DNA of 64,000 bases, from the NCBI GenBank assembly GCA_964023205.1, contig OZ026845.1, forward strand, positions 8,814,001 to 8,878,000, written 5' to 3'. Under the pieces are notes generated by a model. It worked only from the letters and a program-made list of their open reading frames with translations. It did no database searches and was not told where the DNA came from. Shown one piece after another: positions 1-12,196 of this stretch. Position 1 is the stretch's first letter, and the number at the start of each line of letters is the position of its first letter. The DNA comes from Lutraria lutraria. Lineage: Eukaryota > Mollusca > Bivalvia > Venerida > Mactridae. A program made the translations under genes and the position numbers.

Positions 1-1125
1 ATAGTATATCTGATACAAAAAATGTGAAATAAAAAAAAGTAAACTTATCCCTTATTTATCTAAATATTGATTGATTAAATGCATACTTTTTAATTAATAT
101 ACATGCATGCATTACGTATTGCTGTACATGAACATACATGACTTATAATGGACGTTTACAATACATCACCATGCCTCTGTATCAATCATTGTTCAGGCCT
201 AACTAGGGTCACTCAGATAGAAGACCCTGAATTGATGTAACATCTTCGTGAAACATATTATAACTGCTGGTTTACTTGAATCATATGTTTAAATTGTTAC
301 AGTTATTCGTGCGTTGATTGAACATTAATCTCGAAATAATTGGAACTGAATGATTATTTTGTATGTTTACATTTAAATAAGTGACTCGTAAATACATCAG
401 TTTTGTTAGCATCATACAAATTTTGATATGAAAATAAGTATCGTAATTTTGTCAGATATATGTTAGTTAAGATTGTTCAAGTATATATCTAATATGCAGA
501 CGCTATTCTTTCATTTATCAGCGTATTTTTTCATTGATTCTTGGGTATACATATCTTTAAGCTTTTTTCTTCATTGACATTATATATAGTGTATATAAGC
601 TTTTATTCTTTTATTGATTCTAGTATATATAAGCTCATTGCTTTCATTGACACTAGAGTATATACTGAGTTTGTCAGTCTCTCATTGACACTAGTATTTA
701 TATATACATATAAGCTACTTTATTTCATCGACACTAATGCATATAAACTGTTTTCTCTCATTAACACTAGTGCATTAAAGATTTTTTTCTTTCATTGACA
801 TTAGTGCATATATAATTATAAGCCTTTTGCTTTTTTGACACTAGTACGTGTATATATAAGCTATTTATTTATTGACACCAGTACATATAAGCTTTCCCCC
901 CCCCCCTTTTATTAACACTATTATATATAAGCTTTTTCTTTCATTGACACAAGTGTATAGTATAAGCTGACACAAACTATAGATAAATGTTATATTTCCG
1001 TTTAGGGACATACACATTAGGTAAAAATTAAATAGCTGTACATCAAGATCACGCCAATCTAGTCACGTTTATAAGACCTTTCTTATCTTAGAGGTCACTA
1101 AACAGCAGAACATTAAGAAATTAAG
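1..1125. other. Upstream region of the C-type lectin gene, AT-rich with a degenerate tandem repeat
   Basis: No gene is visible. From about 500 to 970 there is a degenerate repeat of roughly 45-60 bp built on 'ttcattgacactagt' followed by 'tatataagct', in about nine copies, with a run of C near 895-906. Open frames in this stretch come from the repeat and are not coding. The last 150 bases should hold the promoter and 5' UTR of the lectin gene, but I see no decisive TATA box or initiator. Confidence 0.6.
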
Positions 1126-4100
1126 ATGAAAATTACATTAGCTATTTTGACTGTATTTCACCTCGTGATTTTTGGTAAGTTAATTCAATTCAAATTAAAA
1201 CTTCAAATAAGTAAACAGATGCTTTAACACATACCTTATTTACGTTCACTGTTAAATACATGCATGTCAAAGTTTGTTTAAAGCTCTGTATTGTTACCAA
1301 AATGACATCAGTTATTATGTGAAAGACTCTCAGAATTACTTACATGTACACAGTAGTTTTAGAAAAAAGAAAATAGTTTAGTTTGTAATCTGATTCTGGG
1401 AACTATCTTTAATGTACATAGTCAATTGTTGATGTTTTGTGAAGTGCTAGCATATCTTCTAGTTAAGTTCTTCGCTAGTGGTATTGCATAATGATCGTAT
1501 AATTTATGTATGTTAATTAGGTACTAAGTAATTTTATAAATGATACAAATATTTATTAATCGTTATTTTCCCAGAACCTTTTGTTTAATATATTTATTAC
1601 CCTTTTACATTGCATAATGATCATATAATTTATGTATGTAAATCAGGTACTAAGTTATTTTATATCTGATACAAATATTTATTAATCGTTATTTCCCCAG
1701 AATTTTTGTTTAATATATTTATTACCTCAAGGTATTAAAGTCGATCTTATTTTAATGGTTGTTTACGAACTATGTTTTTTTTAATTTGGTCAAATCTTGA
1801 ATTGTTTCCTTATTATACATGTTGCTTCAATTACGTTAAGTTTTATTAGTTAATGAAACAATCGCAACATTCTTAAATTACCGGGCATGGAGCTTTATTC
1901 TAAATAATATACTTTTTGGCCTAAGTCCTTTTAAAGTTCTTCAAAATCTTGAAATTATTCATCAATGTTTTAAAATTAATATAAAATGTTGAATATTCAT
2001 GTTTTAAATGGTATCATGACAACAATTCAGTATTTCATACACCACACTCAGGAGAGGTTACTTCAGAGCATGCAATTCAGTGCGTTACATCTTAATTCAT
2101 AGAACATGTCTTAACGTCTAGCTTAAACTGTGTATAAAATGTATAAAGTATTCAATTACCATCAGCAGAATATAATTGTGTTGATTCTTATGGGTAACCT
2201 ATTGTTGCTAATGTGAATGTACTGGTCATTTGGTGTTTTAACATTGAACAACTCATGCGAATCCATTAATTAATGTATTGATCGAATGACCGTAATATTT
2301 TGAAAAGTGGTCCAGACATAATATACTTTTGATCCAATGAAATCGTTGGCTTTAAAATACAACAAACATAATCTTGTATCATTTTTAAAATGCATGTCCA
2401 ATGACTTCCAAGCATTCAAATTCCAGAGAAGATCCAAGCTAGAAGAGTTGACATGTCTTAAAGGCCAACAGAAACAATTGAAAGGGGATATAAAGATGAA
2501 TATTTTTATGGTCATCTTCAAAAACTTCCTAGATAAACAAACCCACTGGAGTAAAAAGTACCTCAAAACAGCGAGTATCAATAGATAGAGGACACCTGCT
2601 AAAATACCTACTTGAATAACAGAAAAGTAATTGGTTGAGGTTATAATTAAGGGTATTACTTTGTGTGAAACTGAGCTCCACCGTATTAATAACTCGTAAC
2701 AAAATGTCGACTCATGAAACAAATGCAGGAATGATCGAGGACAGTCAATGAACCTAGCTGTACGAATAAGCAATTTATCAGTAATACCATGAATATCATC
2801 TAAATTGGTCATCACGAGGAAATTTAATTCAGACATATGTGATTTATTGTTTTTAAAAGTGTGACAACTCCGTATTGATTAAAGACATGCTAAATTATGA
2901 AACTTGTGTGTTTTAACTATTTAAGTTCTACCAACTAGGTCCAAGTATTATGATATTTATATATGTTCATGTATATATATTCTGTTTTGAGGTTATAATT
3001 GAAACTTAATAAGGTAATTAATTACAAACGTAGTAGGGGAGTTGTGTAACGTACAAGTAGATGGTATTGCATAATGATAAATACATCATGTAACCTTATA
3101 TAAATATATTATGCTGTATGTTGTAAATTTGTAATACATTGTACATGTATATTCTTTTGACCTGAGACCTTCTGAAATTTCGCTTGCAATTAATAATCAG
3201 TTTTTGTAATTTAGTGTTTAAAGTTGACTATTTAGTCAGTAATTAGGAGGAAAAGTAAGCTATTTCTCTAGTTCTTGATTTTATTTAGTTTTGGATATTT
3301 TTATGCCCCCGTATCGATAGATCGGGGGCATCTCTGTTTGTCTGTTTGTGTATTTGTCTGTTTGTACCAAACTTTAACCTTGCCTATAAAATCAAAACGC
3401 CTGCACCTACATCCATCAAACTTCATATGTAGGTTCCTCATGACAACCTCTACAGGACCTGTGCATTTTCAGGTCAGTAGGTCAAAGTCACAGGGTCATT
3501 GTGTCTAAAAAAAATCCAACATTTTTTTAGGATACTTCTCCTACATTTTTCATGGGATTTTGACGAAACTTTCACAGACTTGTTGTTACCAAGAACCCCC
3601 ACACATATATTCCGGGTTTGTGATTCGATCATTTTTGACGGAATTATGGCCCTTTGTTTATTATTTTGTGTGATTGTAACAGCGAAATACTCTTGTTTCC
3701 TTGTTTTCTCAAGGGATTTTGATAAAACTTTCATGGAACTATTGTTATCGAGATACCCAATGCATGTTGTAAAGGTTTTATGATTCGATAAATTTTGACG
3801 GAATTATGGCCCTTTGTTTATTTTGTGCATATGTAATATATAGAGAAATAATTTCTTTTAGGATACTACTCCTGCATTTTTCATGGGATTTTGACGAAAC
3901 TTTCACAGACTTGTTGTTACCAAGAACCACCACACATATATTCCGGGTTTGTGATTCGATCATTTTTGACGGAATTATGGCCCTTTGTTTATTTTGTGTG
4001 ATTGTAACAGCGAAATACTCTTGTTTCCTTGTTTTCTCAAGGGATTTTGATAAAACTTTCATGGAACTATTGTTATCGAGATACCCAATGCATGTTGTAA

Positions 4101-7100
4101 AGGTTTTATGATTCGATAAATTTTGACGGAATTATGGCCCTTTGTTTATTTTGTGCATATGTAATATATAGAGAAATAATTTCTTTTAGGATACTACTCC
4201 TGCATTTTTCATGGGATTTTGACGAAACTTTCACAGACTTGTTGTTACCAAGAACCCCCACACATATATTCCGGGTTTGTGATTCGATCATTTTTGACGG
4301 AATTATGGCCCTTTGTTTATTTTGTGTGATTGTAACAGCGAAATACTCTTGTTTCCTTGTTTTCTCAAGGGATTTTGATAAAACTTTCATGGAACTATTG
4401 TTATCGAGATACCCAATGCATGTTGTAAAGGTTTTATGATTCGATAAATTTTGACGGAATTATGGCCCTTTGTTTATTTTGTGCATATGTAATATATAGA
4501 GAAATAATTTCTTTTAGGATACTACTCCTACATTCTTCATGGGATTTAGACGAAACTTTCACAGACTTGTTGTTACCTAGAACCCCCACACATATATTGT
4601 GGGTTTTGTAATTTGATCATTTTTGACGGAATTATGGCCCTTTGTTTATTTTGTGTGATTGTAACAGCGAAATACTCTTGTTTCCTTGTTTTCTCAAGGG
4701 ATTTTGATAAAACTTTCATGGAACTATTGTTATCGAGATACCCAATGCATGTTGTAAAGGTTTTATGATTCGATACATTTTGACGGAATAATGGCCCTTT
4801 GTTTATTTTGTGCATATGTAATATATAGAGAAATCATTTCTATTAGGATACTACTCCTACATTTTTCATGGGATTTTGACGAAACTTTCACAGACTTGTT
4901 GTTACCAAAAAACCCCACACATATATTCCGGGTCTGTGATTCGATCATTTTTGACGGAATTTTGGTCCTTATATATGTTATATATAGAGAAATACTCTTT
5001 TGTTTGCATCTACTTCTGTATTTCTCAAGGGATTTTTACCAAACTTTGATAGAACTATTGTCACCATGTTCATCAGCACATATATTCCGGGTTTGGTGAT
5101 TCGATCATTTTTAGCAGATTTACGGCCCTTTGTTTGCCTGTACCGAAATTTAACCTTGCCTATTAAATCAAAACGCTACCACCTGCAATCATCGAACTTC
5201 ATATCTTGGTTCATCATGACAATCTCTACAGGACCTGTGCATTTTCAAAAAGGGCAACCGGAGGGGGCATGGTGTTTATAAAACACATGTATCTTGTTTA
5301 CTTTTCAGTTTATTTAGATTCTACATGTCATTCTAGTTAATAAATTTTAATTGATTTAATTCGCGTGTAATGCTCAAGCATAACGATAACATTCCTATTT
5401 ACAAGGATATTAAAGTTCAATAATGTTACTACGTATTTTGTATGGAAATTTACTTTTCAAATTCATGCACATAGTTCATGGAAATAATCCTAAGGCCTAT
5501 AGGTACTGGATTCAGAATATAAAGGTAAATAAATTATTTGAGTCAAATTACGATCGTGTTGAGCTAAATAAGGTGCATGTATAACCTTCATGTAAACTTG
5601 ATAGTTTACCTTGTGACTATAATTACGCCTTATTGTTTTATAACGAATTCGCATCATTATCATACCTTACAGATAGAGTCAATGGTACTTGTCTAGATGG
5701 TTGGATGTATTATCACAACTCGTGCTACTTATTTGGACATCATGACTTAAGCTTCCTTGATGCTGAGGTAGGTTGTTTATTTCCAATCTTAAGATAATGT
5801 TACAAATACTGTCGGTTTTGTACAGATTGCTACAGTTCTCACATAGACATTATACATAGGCAGAATGAAAAGTGTTGAATAGAATTTATTTAAGCTTTGC
5901 ACCATTCCTACCAAGTATTTCCGAAATACACTCATAGATGAAAAAGATAATGAGCATACTCATTAGAAATACCTATTTTCTACCTTAAACTTAATCAGGG
6001 ATAATGGAGAGGATTATTTTGACAATTCTATTACCATTAATGTATATTTTCTTCCACTTCAGATAACTAAACGTGCAAATTTCAGTAGTGTTTTTACGAT
6101 AAATATTTAATTTTACATTAGTATTAATTAGTGCAGATTAAAAAAAACTCCAAATGTTGCAAAACGAATATTGACTTATATACATCCACATAGTGATGAA
6201 CCATAAAATATCTTAATGATGACAACGAGTAATAAATGACAAGCGTGTTAAAGATCAAAGTATTATTCCAAGTCCATTACAGATGCATGGTGTAATGAAC
6301 AGTTTCACTGTGAGGTAAAATTGAAACAATAATTGCAAAATTAAATTCAAATATACAATAAAGATGGTTATATCTTTTAAGCAATTCTGCAATCATTACC
6401 ATTCGAAGTTGGTGGAGTTAGAAACTGACAGAGAGAACACATTTTTAAAGAGCTTCCTGGGTGATCTTAAAGGTAATTTCATTAATACTGAAACCAAGTT
6501 CATAATTGTGTTTCCGATTTGTTGGCAGCCGCTCATTAATTATGATACATTTTCCATTTTTTATCAATTGATATGGTAATACTGTTTAAGAATGGATAAA
6601 ACTGGCCACGAGGTGAGACATTATTTGTTCACCTATTAATGTACTTGCTTTCATTTCAATATTTATGAAGATTTAGTATTTATAAGATGTAATGATAATG
6701 CATTTGAATGCACTAATAAAGCTTCTTATCAACGTTAACTGCCGAATAATTGTCCCGCAGCCTTTGGCTTTATGATGACAAAAACACACAATGAAATACA
6801 GTCGAATCTGTGAACAAAGATCCACTTTCCTTGGGAAAGACAAAATGTGAACTTGAGTGACAGATGGCCATTATTCGGAATTCATTTCGTTCTAAAATAT
6901 TTTTACAAGAATGGCATTTATTCGGAGTTGGCCGTCTTTACACAGGTTTGACTGTAAACTCGAAAGCAAAAGAAACTGTGTTGGGTTTAGGTTAATTTGT
7001 CTGATATCTAGCTGTAACTGAAATTATGTTTGGTACCACATTTTAGCTAAGGTCCAACGAAGTGTTAAAACTTTTTTGGAAATAATTTACACTTCCTATA

Positions 7101-9245
7101 GACGCATGTTAACTATTCGATTACGCGTGGTAAAGATCAAAATGAGAAATGCGCAAAATATGATATTATAGTCACGGTTACTATGAATTAAATACGGTTT
7201 ATGATTCTCCTAATGAGTTTGTTATTATTTCATTATCACTATTAATTATCTGTACAATACGACGTCTTATGGAATTGACATTGGGACGGCGAAGGCAAGA
7301 CGTCATTAAAATTTTCGTGGAGTTGTTTTGTAAACTCAGCCGTATGCGGACGTACGCGCGTGCATTGCCGCATTGTCATGCATTGGTGTTACTGGAGCAT
7401 GCTGATTAATGAATGTAATCTTACAGGAAGATAACTTATAAAAAATAATGTTTCAGAGGCAATTCAAATGTATGCACAACGGAGTAATCTTTATTAAGCA
7501 TCATATCTAAGCTTCAATACATTATAACGATGTGAAACTCTTGGCATTGCGAGTTTTGAAGATCTTCCAATTTCGTGTTTTTCTTACACCTTCAATTGAT
7601 CAAAAACACTTCCCGTTGCTTTAGGGTGTTACATATCATTTAACCGAATGCTGACCTGCTTCATATATGGTATACCGTCATTTAGTTTAAACTTTATTTC
7701 AAATTATATTTTCAAACAAACACACATACATACATGAATTGTGATAGATACTAAGATAGGATATTTTGGATTGGAAAACAAGGATTACTTATATAAATTC
7801 CTCTCCATGTGAAAGAAAGCTATGAGTCATGAAAAATACATGGTCAGTGATGAATATTTAATAATACATAACTGCAAAAATAATGTTAGATGTTTGAAAA
7901 CAGATTGTTTGAGAAAAAAATACTAGAAATGGTGGTATCATGTTCACGGCACGCGGTCAGTCAGTCATTTGAATGCATTAATTGTTTATGACCGATATAT
8001 ACCTGAAGTTATCCTTGAATGAAACGTGCACAGTTTCTTTGGCGTTTGAGTACATATACGCACACAAGTGAAGTTAATTGATCTCTGAACATTTTGTATT
8101 AATTACATATATCACTCCTACTAAACGGTTGCTTTTTCACATTTTTTTATCTTTTAAATATGAGCCATCGTCCGTCATATATATAAAGTATCCGTTTTAA
8201 TGAACACGCATGTTTTTCAAAATTCGAAGACTGCTATGCCACCTTGAATATTTTTCTCGTCATTTTGCAAGAAATACGCCAAAATGACATTGCTAGAACT
8301 TTTACAAAATACATGCATCAACTCATGCGTTTTCTTCCACGGCAATGTGGTGGAGTCAACGTTAACACCATCACCTAACGAATGTTAATCTATTACTGTG
8401 GACTTATCTCGCTATTATACCGATAAATATTAATGTATGAAGACTTCGATCATTACTCATAATTATATATTCATAATATACAACCGATGGTGATCTTTCG
8501 AGGTAAACTCATTGAGTGATGGTGTTGGCTCAATCACATTGCCGATGGCTCACCCCATTTGAAAAAAAAAAATTAATTTCGTTTTAAATTAACCAACCTC
8601 TGTGAAATATATTTGAGTTGAGGCGAAGTGGATGCTAGTACAATGTTGCATGTACGGTAAGATGGGCAAGCAAGGGAAATCACTTCAGATGTGTCCTCGT
8701 GAAAGAAAACGCATTCATGAGTTGATACTGATTTGTAAAAGTTCTAGCAATGTCATTTTGGAGTATTTCTTTTCGAAATTACTTGCAAAATGACGAGAAA
8801 AATACTCTATGTGGCATAGCATTCTTCGATTTCTGATAAACAGGCGTACGTGTTAATTAAAAAACGGATACTTTTATAAAATGTGCTTACTTGCGTCTTG
8901 CTCGAGGGCTCTATAATGGACGTGTCGATGGCTCATATTTAACAGATCACAAAAATGTGAAAGAGCCACCGTTAAGTAGGGGTGTATATACAATTATACA
9001 CACTATATAATGTCAAAACTTGTTTTTCAGATGTCAACCATTGGATTGGTCTAGTAGATGAAGTAGTGGAAGGTGAGTGGAGATGGCACTCAGATGACTC
9101 CATAGCTAACTTCACTGACTGGTATCCGAACAAACCTAATGGTGGAAAAGCATCTAACTGCGTTGTTGTAGAGGCACGATTTGGATATCTGTGGATTGAT
9201 ACACCCTGCACATCTAATTTCAAACCATTATGTGAAAAACCGTAA
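1126..9245 (+). CDS. Secreted C-type lectin, single CTLD, 4 exons, 149 aa
   Basis: Exons: 1126-1174, 5673-5767, 6382-6472, 9031-9245 (stop TAA 9243-9245). All junctions are GT-AG, the phases agree (49+95+91+215 = 450 nt), and the product is 149 aa. Exon 1 encodes a start Met, Lys and a hydrophobic stretch, a signal peptide. Exons 2-4 encode one long-form C-type lectin domain: CLDGWMYYHNSCYLF at its start, then FCNHYHSKLVELE, WIGL, EGEWRW, and cysteines in SNC, TPC and PLC. Six cysteines fit the three usual disulphides. The product is probably an extracellular recognition protein of haemolymph or mucus, as for bivalve lectins generally (inference). The usual Ca/sugar tripeptide (EPN or QPD) reads KPN, and the WND motif reads WID, so classical Ca-dependent sugar binding is doubtful. 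Introns 1 and 3 are swollen by repeats. Confidence 0.92.
1484..1730. repeat. Tandem duplication, two copies of about 125 bp
   Basis: Two neighbouring segments (about 1484-1600 and 1611-1727) both run 'attgcataatgatc', 'ataatttatgtatgt', 'gatacaaatatttattaat', then 'gtttaatatatttatta' with few differences. It lies in intron 1 of the lectin gene. A third fragment starting 'ggtattgcataatgat' is at about 3063. Confidence 0.75.
2270..2836 (-). CDS. Unassigned 188-codon open frame in the lectin intron; may be spurious
   Basis: An ATG-started frame of 188 codons lies antisense inside intron 1 of the lectin gene. This is long for DNA this AT-rich. The predicted protein has a hydrophobic stretch around residues 71-100 that could span a membrane, a few Cys and Trp residues, and no domain I recognise. 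I see no convincing splice sites or promoter. It could be a chance frame, a decayed exon of a mobile element, or a single-exon gene. Confidence 0.15.
   Translation of the reverse strand: MSELNFLVMTNLDDIHGITDKLLIRTARFIDCPRSFLHLFHESTFCYELLIRWSSVSHKVIPLIITSTNYFSVIQVGILAGVLYLLILAVLRYFLLQWVCLSRKFLKMTIKIFIFISPFNCFCWPLRHVNSSSLDLLWNLNAWKSLDMHFKNDTRLCLLYFKANDFIGSKVYYVWTTFQNITVIRSIH
3303..5283. repeat. Hairpin-bounded mobile repeat carrying a 328-bp higher-order tandem array
   Basis: The left end is a near-palindrome, ATGCCCCCG ... CGGGGGCAT (3303-3331); the right end reads 'ggagggggcat' near 5262-5272. Between them lie a left unique part (3332-3510) and about 4.5 copies of a 328-bp unit. Copies starting 'ggatact(a/t)ctcct' are at about 3532, 3860, 4188, 4517 and 4845. 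Each unit is two related halves of about 164 bp, both containing 'gacggaattatggcccttt'. The right part repeats the left part's 'aaatcaaaacgc' and 'ctctacaggacctgtgcatt'. Frames of 94-101 codons recur on both strands with the repeat and are not genes. A partial reverse-oriented copy is at 59,879-60,099. Confidence 0.85.
6799..6954. mobile_element. 156-bp MITE with TA target duplication (copy 1)
   Basis: The ends are CAGTCGAATCTGTG and CACAGGTTTGACTG, imperfect inverted repeats, flanked on both sides by TA. The interior contains 'ttccttgggaaagac' and 'cattattcgga'. A related copy lies at 58,204-58,369 in the LRRK gene. CAGT-type ends plus TA suggest Tc1/mariner mobilisation (inference). Confidence 0.7.
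8113..8984. mobile_element. 872-bp foldback element with long inverted arms
   Basis: The outer ends are CACTCCTACTAAACGG and, read in reverse complement from the right, CACCCCTACTTAACGG. The arms (about 8113-8375 and 8700-8984) remain alignable through 'tgacattgctagaac', 'cgagaaaaata' and 'tttcacattttt', with many substitutions and some indels. The centre is about 300 bp. No transposase frame is present. The right end is only 46 bp before lectin exon 4, so it sits over the usual branch-point zone of that intron's upstream flank. Confidence 0.8.
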
Positions 9246-10199
9246 TTAAGTTTTGCAATTTTTTTTTCAAATTTTAACGTTTTGTAAAAATGTCTGCACA
9301 ACTGAACTGATAATGAAATTGACTCACACTACATTAGAATTAAAAGCATTTTAGTGATTTTTTCAAGTATTACATCCACGTGAACAGCAATGTTGACATT
9401 ATTTCATGAAACAATGGAACATGTCCACTACATGTATATGTTTTACACGTTGAATTAAATGTAAAACAATATTGAAATATTGAGTACAGCTAGAGACGTA
9501 TAATACGTCTTTGGTAATTTCGACATCTAAAAATCAGTAGTTTCTCAATAAATCAACAAAGGTCATAGAGGAGCATTTTTATGAAGATTTGATATGCAGT
9601 CTATACACCTTTTAGTGCTAAACTTCATATTCATTGAGGATGCATTATTAATATTACTTCATGTATTTTTTTCTTTTTTTTAGATTAAATGGAGATGTAG
9701 AAGTAATTGTTGGATAAAGACGCACACCGTGTGTCAAGATGAAGTATACTAGCTATGCACGAAACTGAAATATATACTATACTAAACAATAAAAGTTTCT
9801 AAAATACTATAAATTTGGACTGAAAATATGTGACGGCATGTTACAAATTAACTGCAATTCTTCAAAACATGTACAACCAGCCAATACATCTCCGAGAACT
9901 TTAAAGACGAATTTGAAGAAAAGCACATCAAGATAAATTATACTTATATTATATTTATCATTGCTGGCGAGTCTAATAACAATTGAAGATAAACTTTCAA
10001 ATGTCTTTATTTAAAAAAATGAAACTATGTTATGTGTAATGACATATGTGACAACAGTAATTAATACATTGTATTTCAAACTAGAACTTGTCACAGGCGT
10101 GACGAATTCCCCCACATCCTTCTTTGACACAGATAGAATGGTTAAAATCGGACGTACTTGTAAAGGTTTTTTAGTAATGCTATTTGCTATTACTTAAAG
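9246..10199. other. 3' flank of the lectin gene; no further gene seen
   Basis: AT-rich sequence. It should hold the 3' UTR; an AATAAA is near 9787 ('aaacaataaaag'). Polypyrimidine followed by AG at about 9683 could be an acceptor for a non-coding 3' exon, but nothing confirms it. Confidence 0.4.
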
Positions 10200-10780
10200 A
10201 TTTAAACTTGATTCTTTCAAAAATGTATATAACCCTGGGTCTTACGCATTACACAACTTCACATGCTGGTAAATATTTCTGTATTTCCGAAATCCATCAA
10301 TAGATAACATTGTTACGGACCAGACACAAAAAATATACCATTCCTTTACATATAATTAACCAAGGACTTATATGCATACATGTATGTATATATAAGTCCT
10401 TGATATAACCATTAAGGTTGACATTGGAGGTATGGACCTGGGTCTTTTGCATGACACATCGGCATATTTGGGTTAATATCTCTGCCAAATATTCAGTCAG
10501 AAGTCCTTCCAAACATGACTAAGTCACTGAGCAGAAACGAGAGAAATTAAGGACTGATTTTTACCTTTAACCTCTAAGGTATGGAACTGAATCTTGCACG
10601 GGAGACATCATCATACCACATGTGAATGTAAATTTCTGCCAAATATTTTTATAATCATTGGACAGCAGCGTTGTAGATCCCGATGGACGCACATACACAT
10701 AGACGCACGCACAAGATGACTCCAGTATACCCCTAAAACCTAGTTTGTTTGGGTATAATAAAACTGTTTGTTAATACATT
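10200..10780. repeat. Dispersed 'gaccttgaccttt / cctgggtctt' type repeat
   Basis: Contains diverged repeats of a roughly 150-bp motif ('ctgggtctt(a/t)(c/t)gcat' followed by 'caca', then 'aaatatttctg'), ending near 'acgcacgcacaagatgactcc'. The same family appears in reverse orientation at about 22,040-22,560 and forward at 27,360-27,860. It interrupts no gene. Confidence 0.55.
10361..10402. repeat. 42-bp palindrome made of two transposon ends back to back
   Basis: CAAGGACTTATATGCATACA is followed directly by its near-perfect reverse complement. The arm matches the terminal repeat of the 38,008-38,249 element (ACTTATATACATACATG), so this looks like an extreme internal deletion product of that family. 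Confidence 0.6.
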
Positions 10781-10856
10781 CTCATTGAAAATTGGACAGG
10801 CATCTAAGAAAACGTTTTTATAGTTACATTGTATTTGTTCATAAGTATTGAAAGCT

Positions 10857-11532
10857 GTGGAAAGGTAAACAAGATGACCATGATGGCTCTATAATCGCTC
10901 ACCAGAGACTGTGGCTACTTTCATCTTAATTAATCTTTCATTTGAAGAGTGTATATATGACGCTCCAAACCCGTAGAAATCAATTTAGAATAAAAAACAA
11001 TATGTCCCCGATCTATCGATACGGGGGCATAATTAGGGTGGATAATTCAACGGGGGCATAATTAGGGTGGATAATTCAACAAAACACTGCTTTGTTGGAA
11101 AATATTTTTATTTATTTCCCCTGCAAGTGACCGCTACGGTAAGACCAATTTTGACCCCGGTGCCATGATTTGAACAAACTTGGTAGAGGTTCACTACATG
11201 ATACCACCTATCAAATGTCTTGCACCTTTGGAGAAGATTTTTTAATATTTTCCTTTATTAGCCCATGTACAATCCTGGGTTGGGGCCAATTTTCACTCCA
11301 GGGCCATGACTTGAACAAACTTATAGAGGTCAACAAGACAATGCTTCAAAATTCAAGCTTCAGGACTTGTGGTTTCTGAAAATCATTCATGAATCATTCA
11401 AGCAAAGTTTGACCGTAATTGGTAGAGTGATGTAGGAGCAGATGTTGTTTGAAGTGAATATGGACTCCACCACGGACACAAGGTGATCACTATAAAGCTC
11501 ACCATGAGCACATTGTGCTCGGGTGATCTAAA
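10857..11532. mobile_element. Helentron-like non-autonomous repeat (copy 1)
   Basis: Starts 'aaggtaaacaagatgaccat', then 'gatggctctataatcgctcacc'. Ends with a hairpin 'gagcacattgtgctc' followed by 'gggtgatct'. The interior has two diverged copies of a module with 'ccaatttt(g/c)ac', 'tgacttgaacaaactt' and 'gaggt(t/c)cac'. Opposed 'ctcacc' and 'ggtga' ends plus a terminal hairpin resemble Helentron-associated elements (HINEs) and the bivalve 'pearl' repeats. A fragment with 'gatctatcgatacgggggcat', duplicated, is embedded near 11,010-11,080. Confidence 0.6.
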
Positions 11533-12196
11533 AATGGAAAAAAGTTATTGCAAGCAAAACTTCTACTTTTAAGATCTATTGAAGGCTTTCTAAATCTATT
11601 GGAGTCAATCTGAAGATAAATATTCCCTTTTGCTAAAAATATATTTTAAGGAAAATCAACATTATGGCAACATACATGTATTTTTTTTTGGTGGCAAACA
11701 AAACTGCATATTGATCAAATAATGTATAAAGTATCTTTTCCATGTAAACACAAGAACTTCTAACATTACAGTGAAATATAAGGAATGCAATAGTTAAAAC
11801 ATCATAATCATCAAGGCAACATTTTAAGCATCATCAGAAAAGAAAATACAAAATTTAATACATGTATATAATCATAATAAAGGTGTATGGTCTTAAAGAA
11901 ATTAATGTATTTATCTATCTACTTCACTGAATCAATGATAAACCATTACAAGTCAAAGCAATGTACCGTTAATAAACATGTAAAGTTCCAACTTTTTTTC
12001 GATGAATTAGAAAGATGATAGAGGATAATTTATTTACAATAACAGACTGAAATCAGATTCTTTCTGAAAAAATATCTATAAAAATATATTCAAACAACTG
12101 AATGAAATCCTGAATAAACAAAACCTGTAAATATACCCATTCAAATGAATGAATCATTCTTCATGCAAAATCATTTATATGACTTTCATGACTACT
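11533..12196. other. 3' flank of the minus-strand 12.2-24.9 kb gene
   Basis: No gene on either strand. This should contain the 3' UTR of the minus-strand gene. A candidate AATAAA (TTTATT on the + strand) is at about 12,029-12,034, roughly 165 bp past the stop codon. Confidence 0.5.

Noticed and set aside
3474..5099. A family of 80-102-codon frames repeated on both strands
   Set aside because: They recur exactly with the 328-bp tandem unit on both strands, lack splice or start support, and vary with repeat decay. They are by-products of the repeat.
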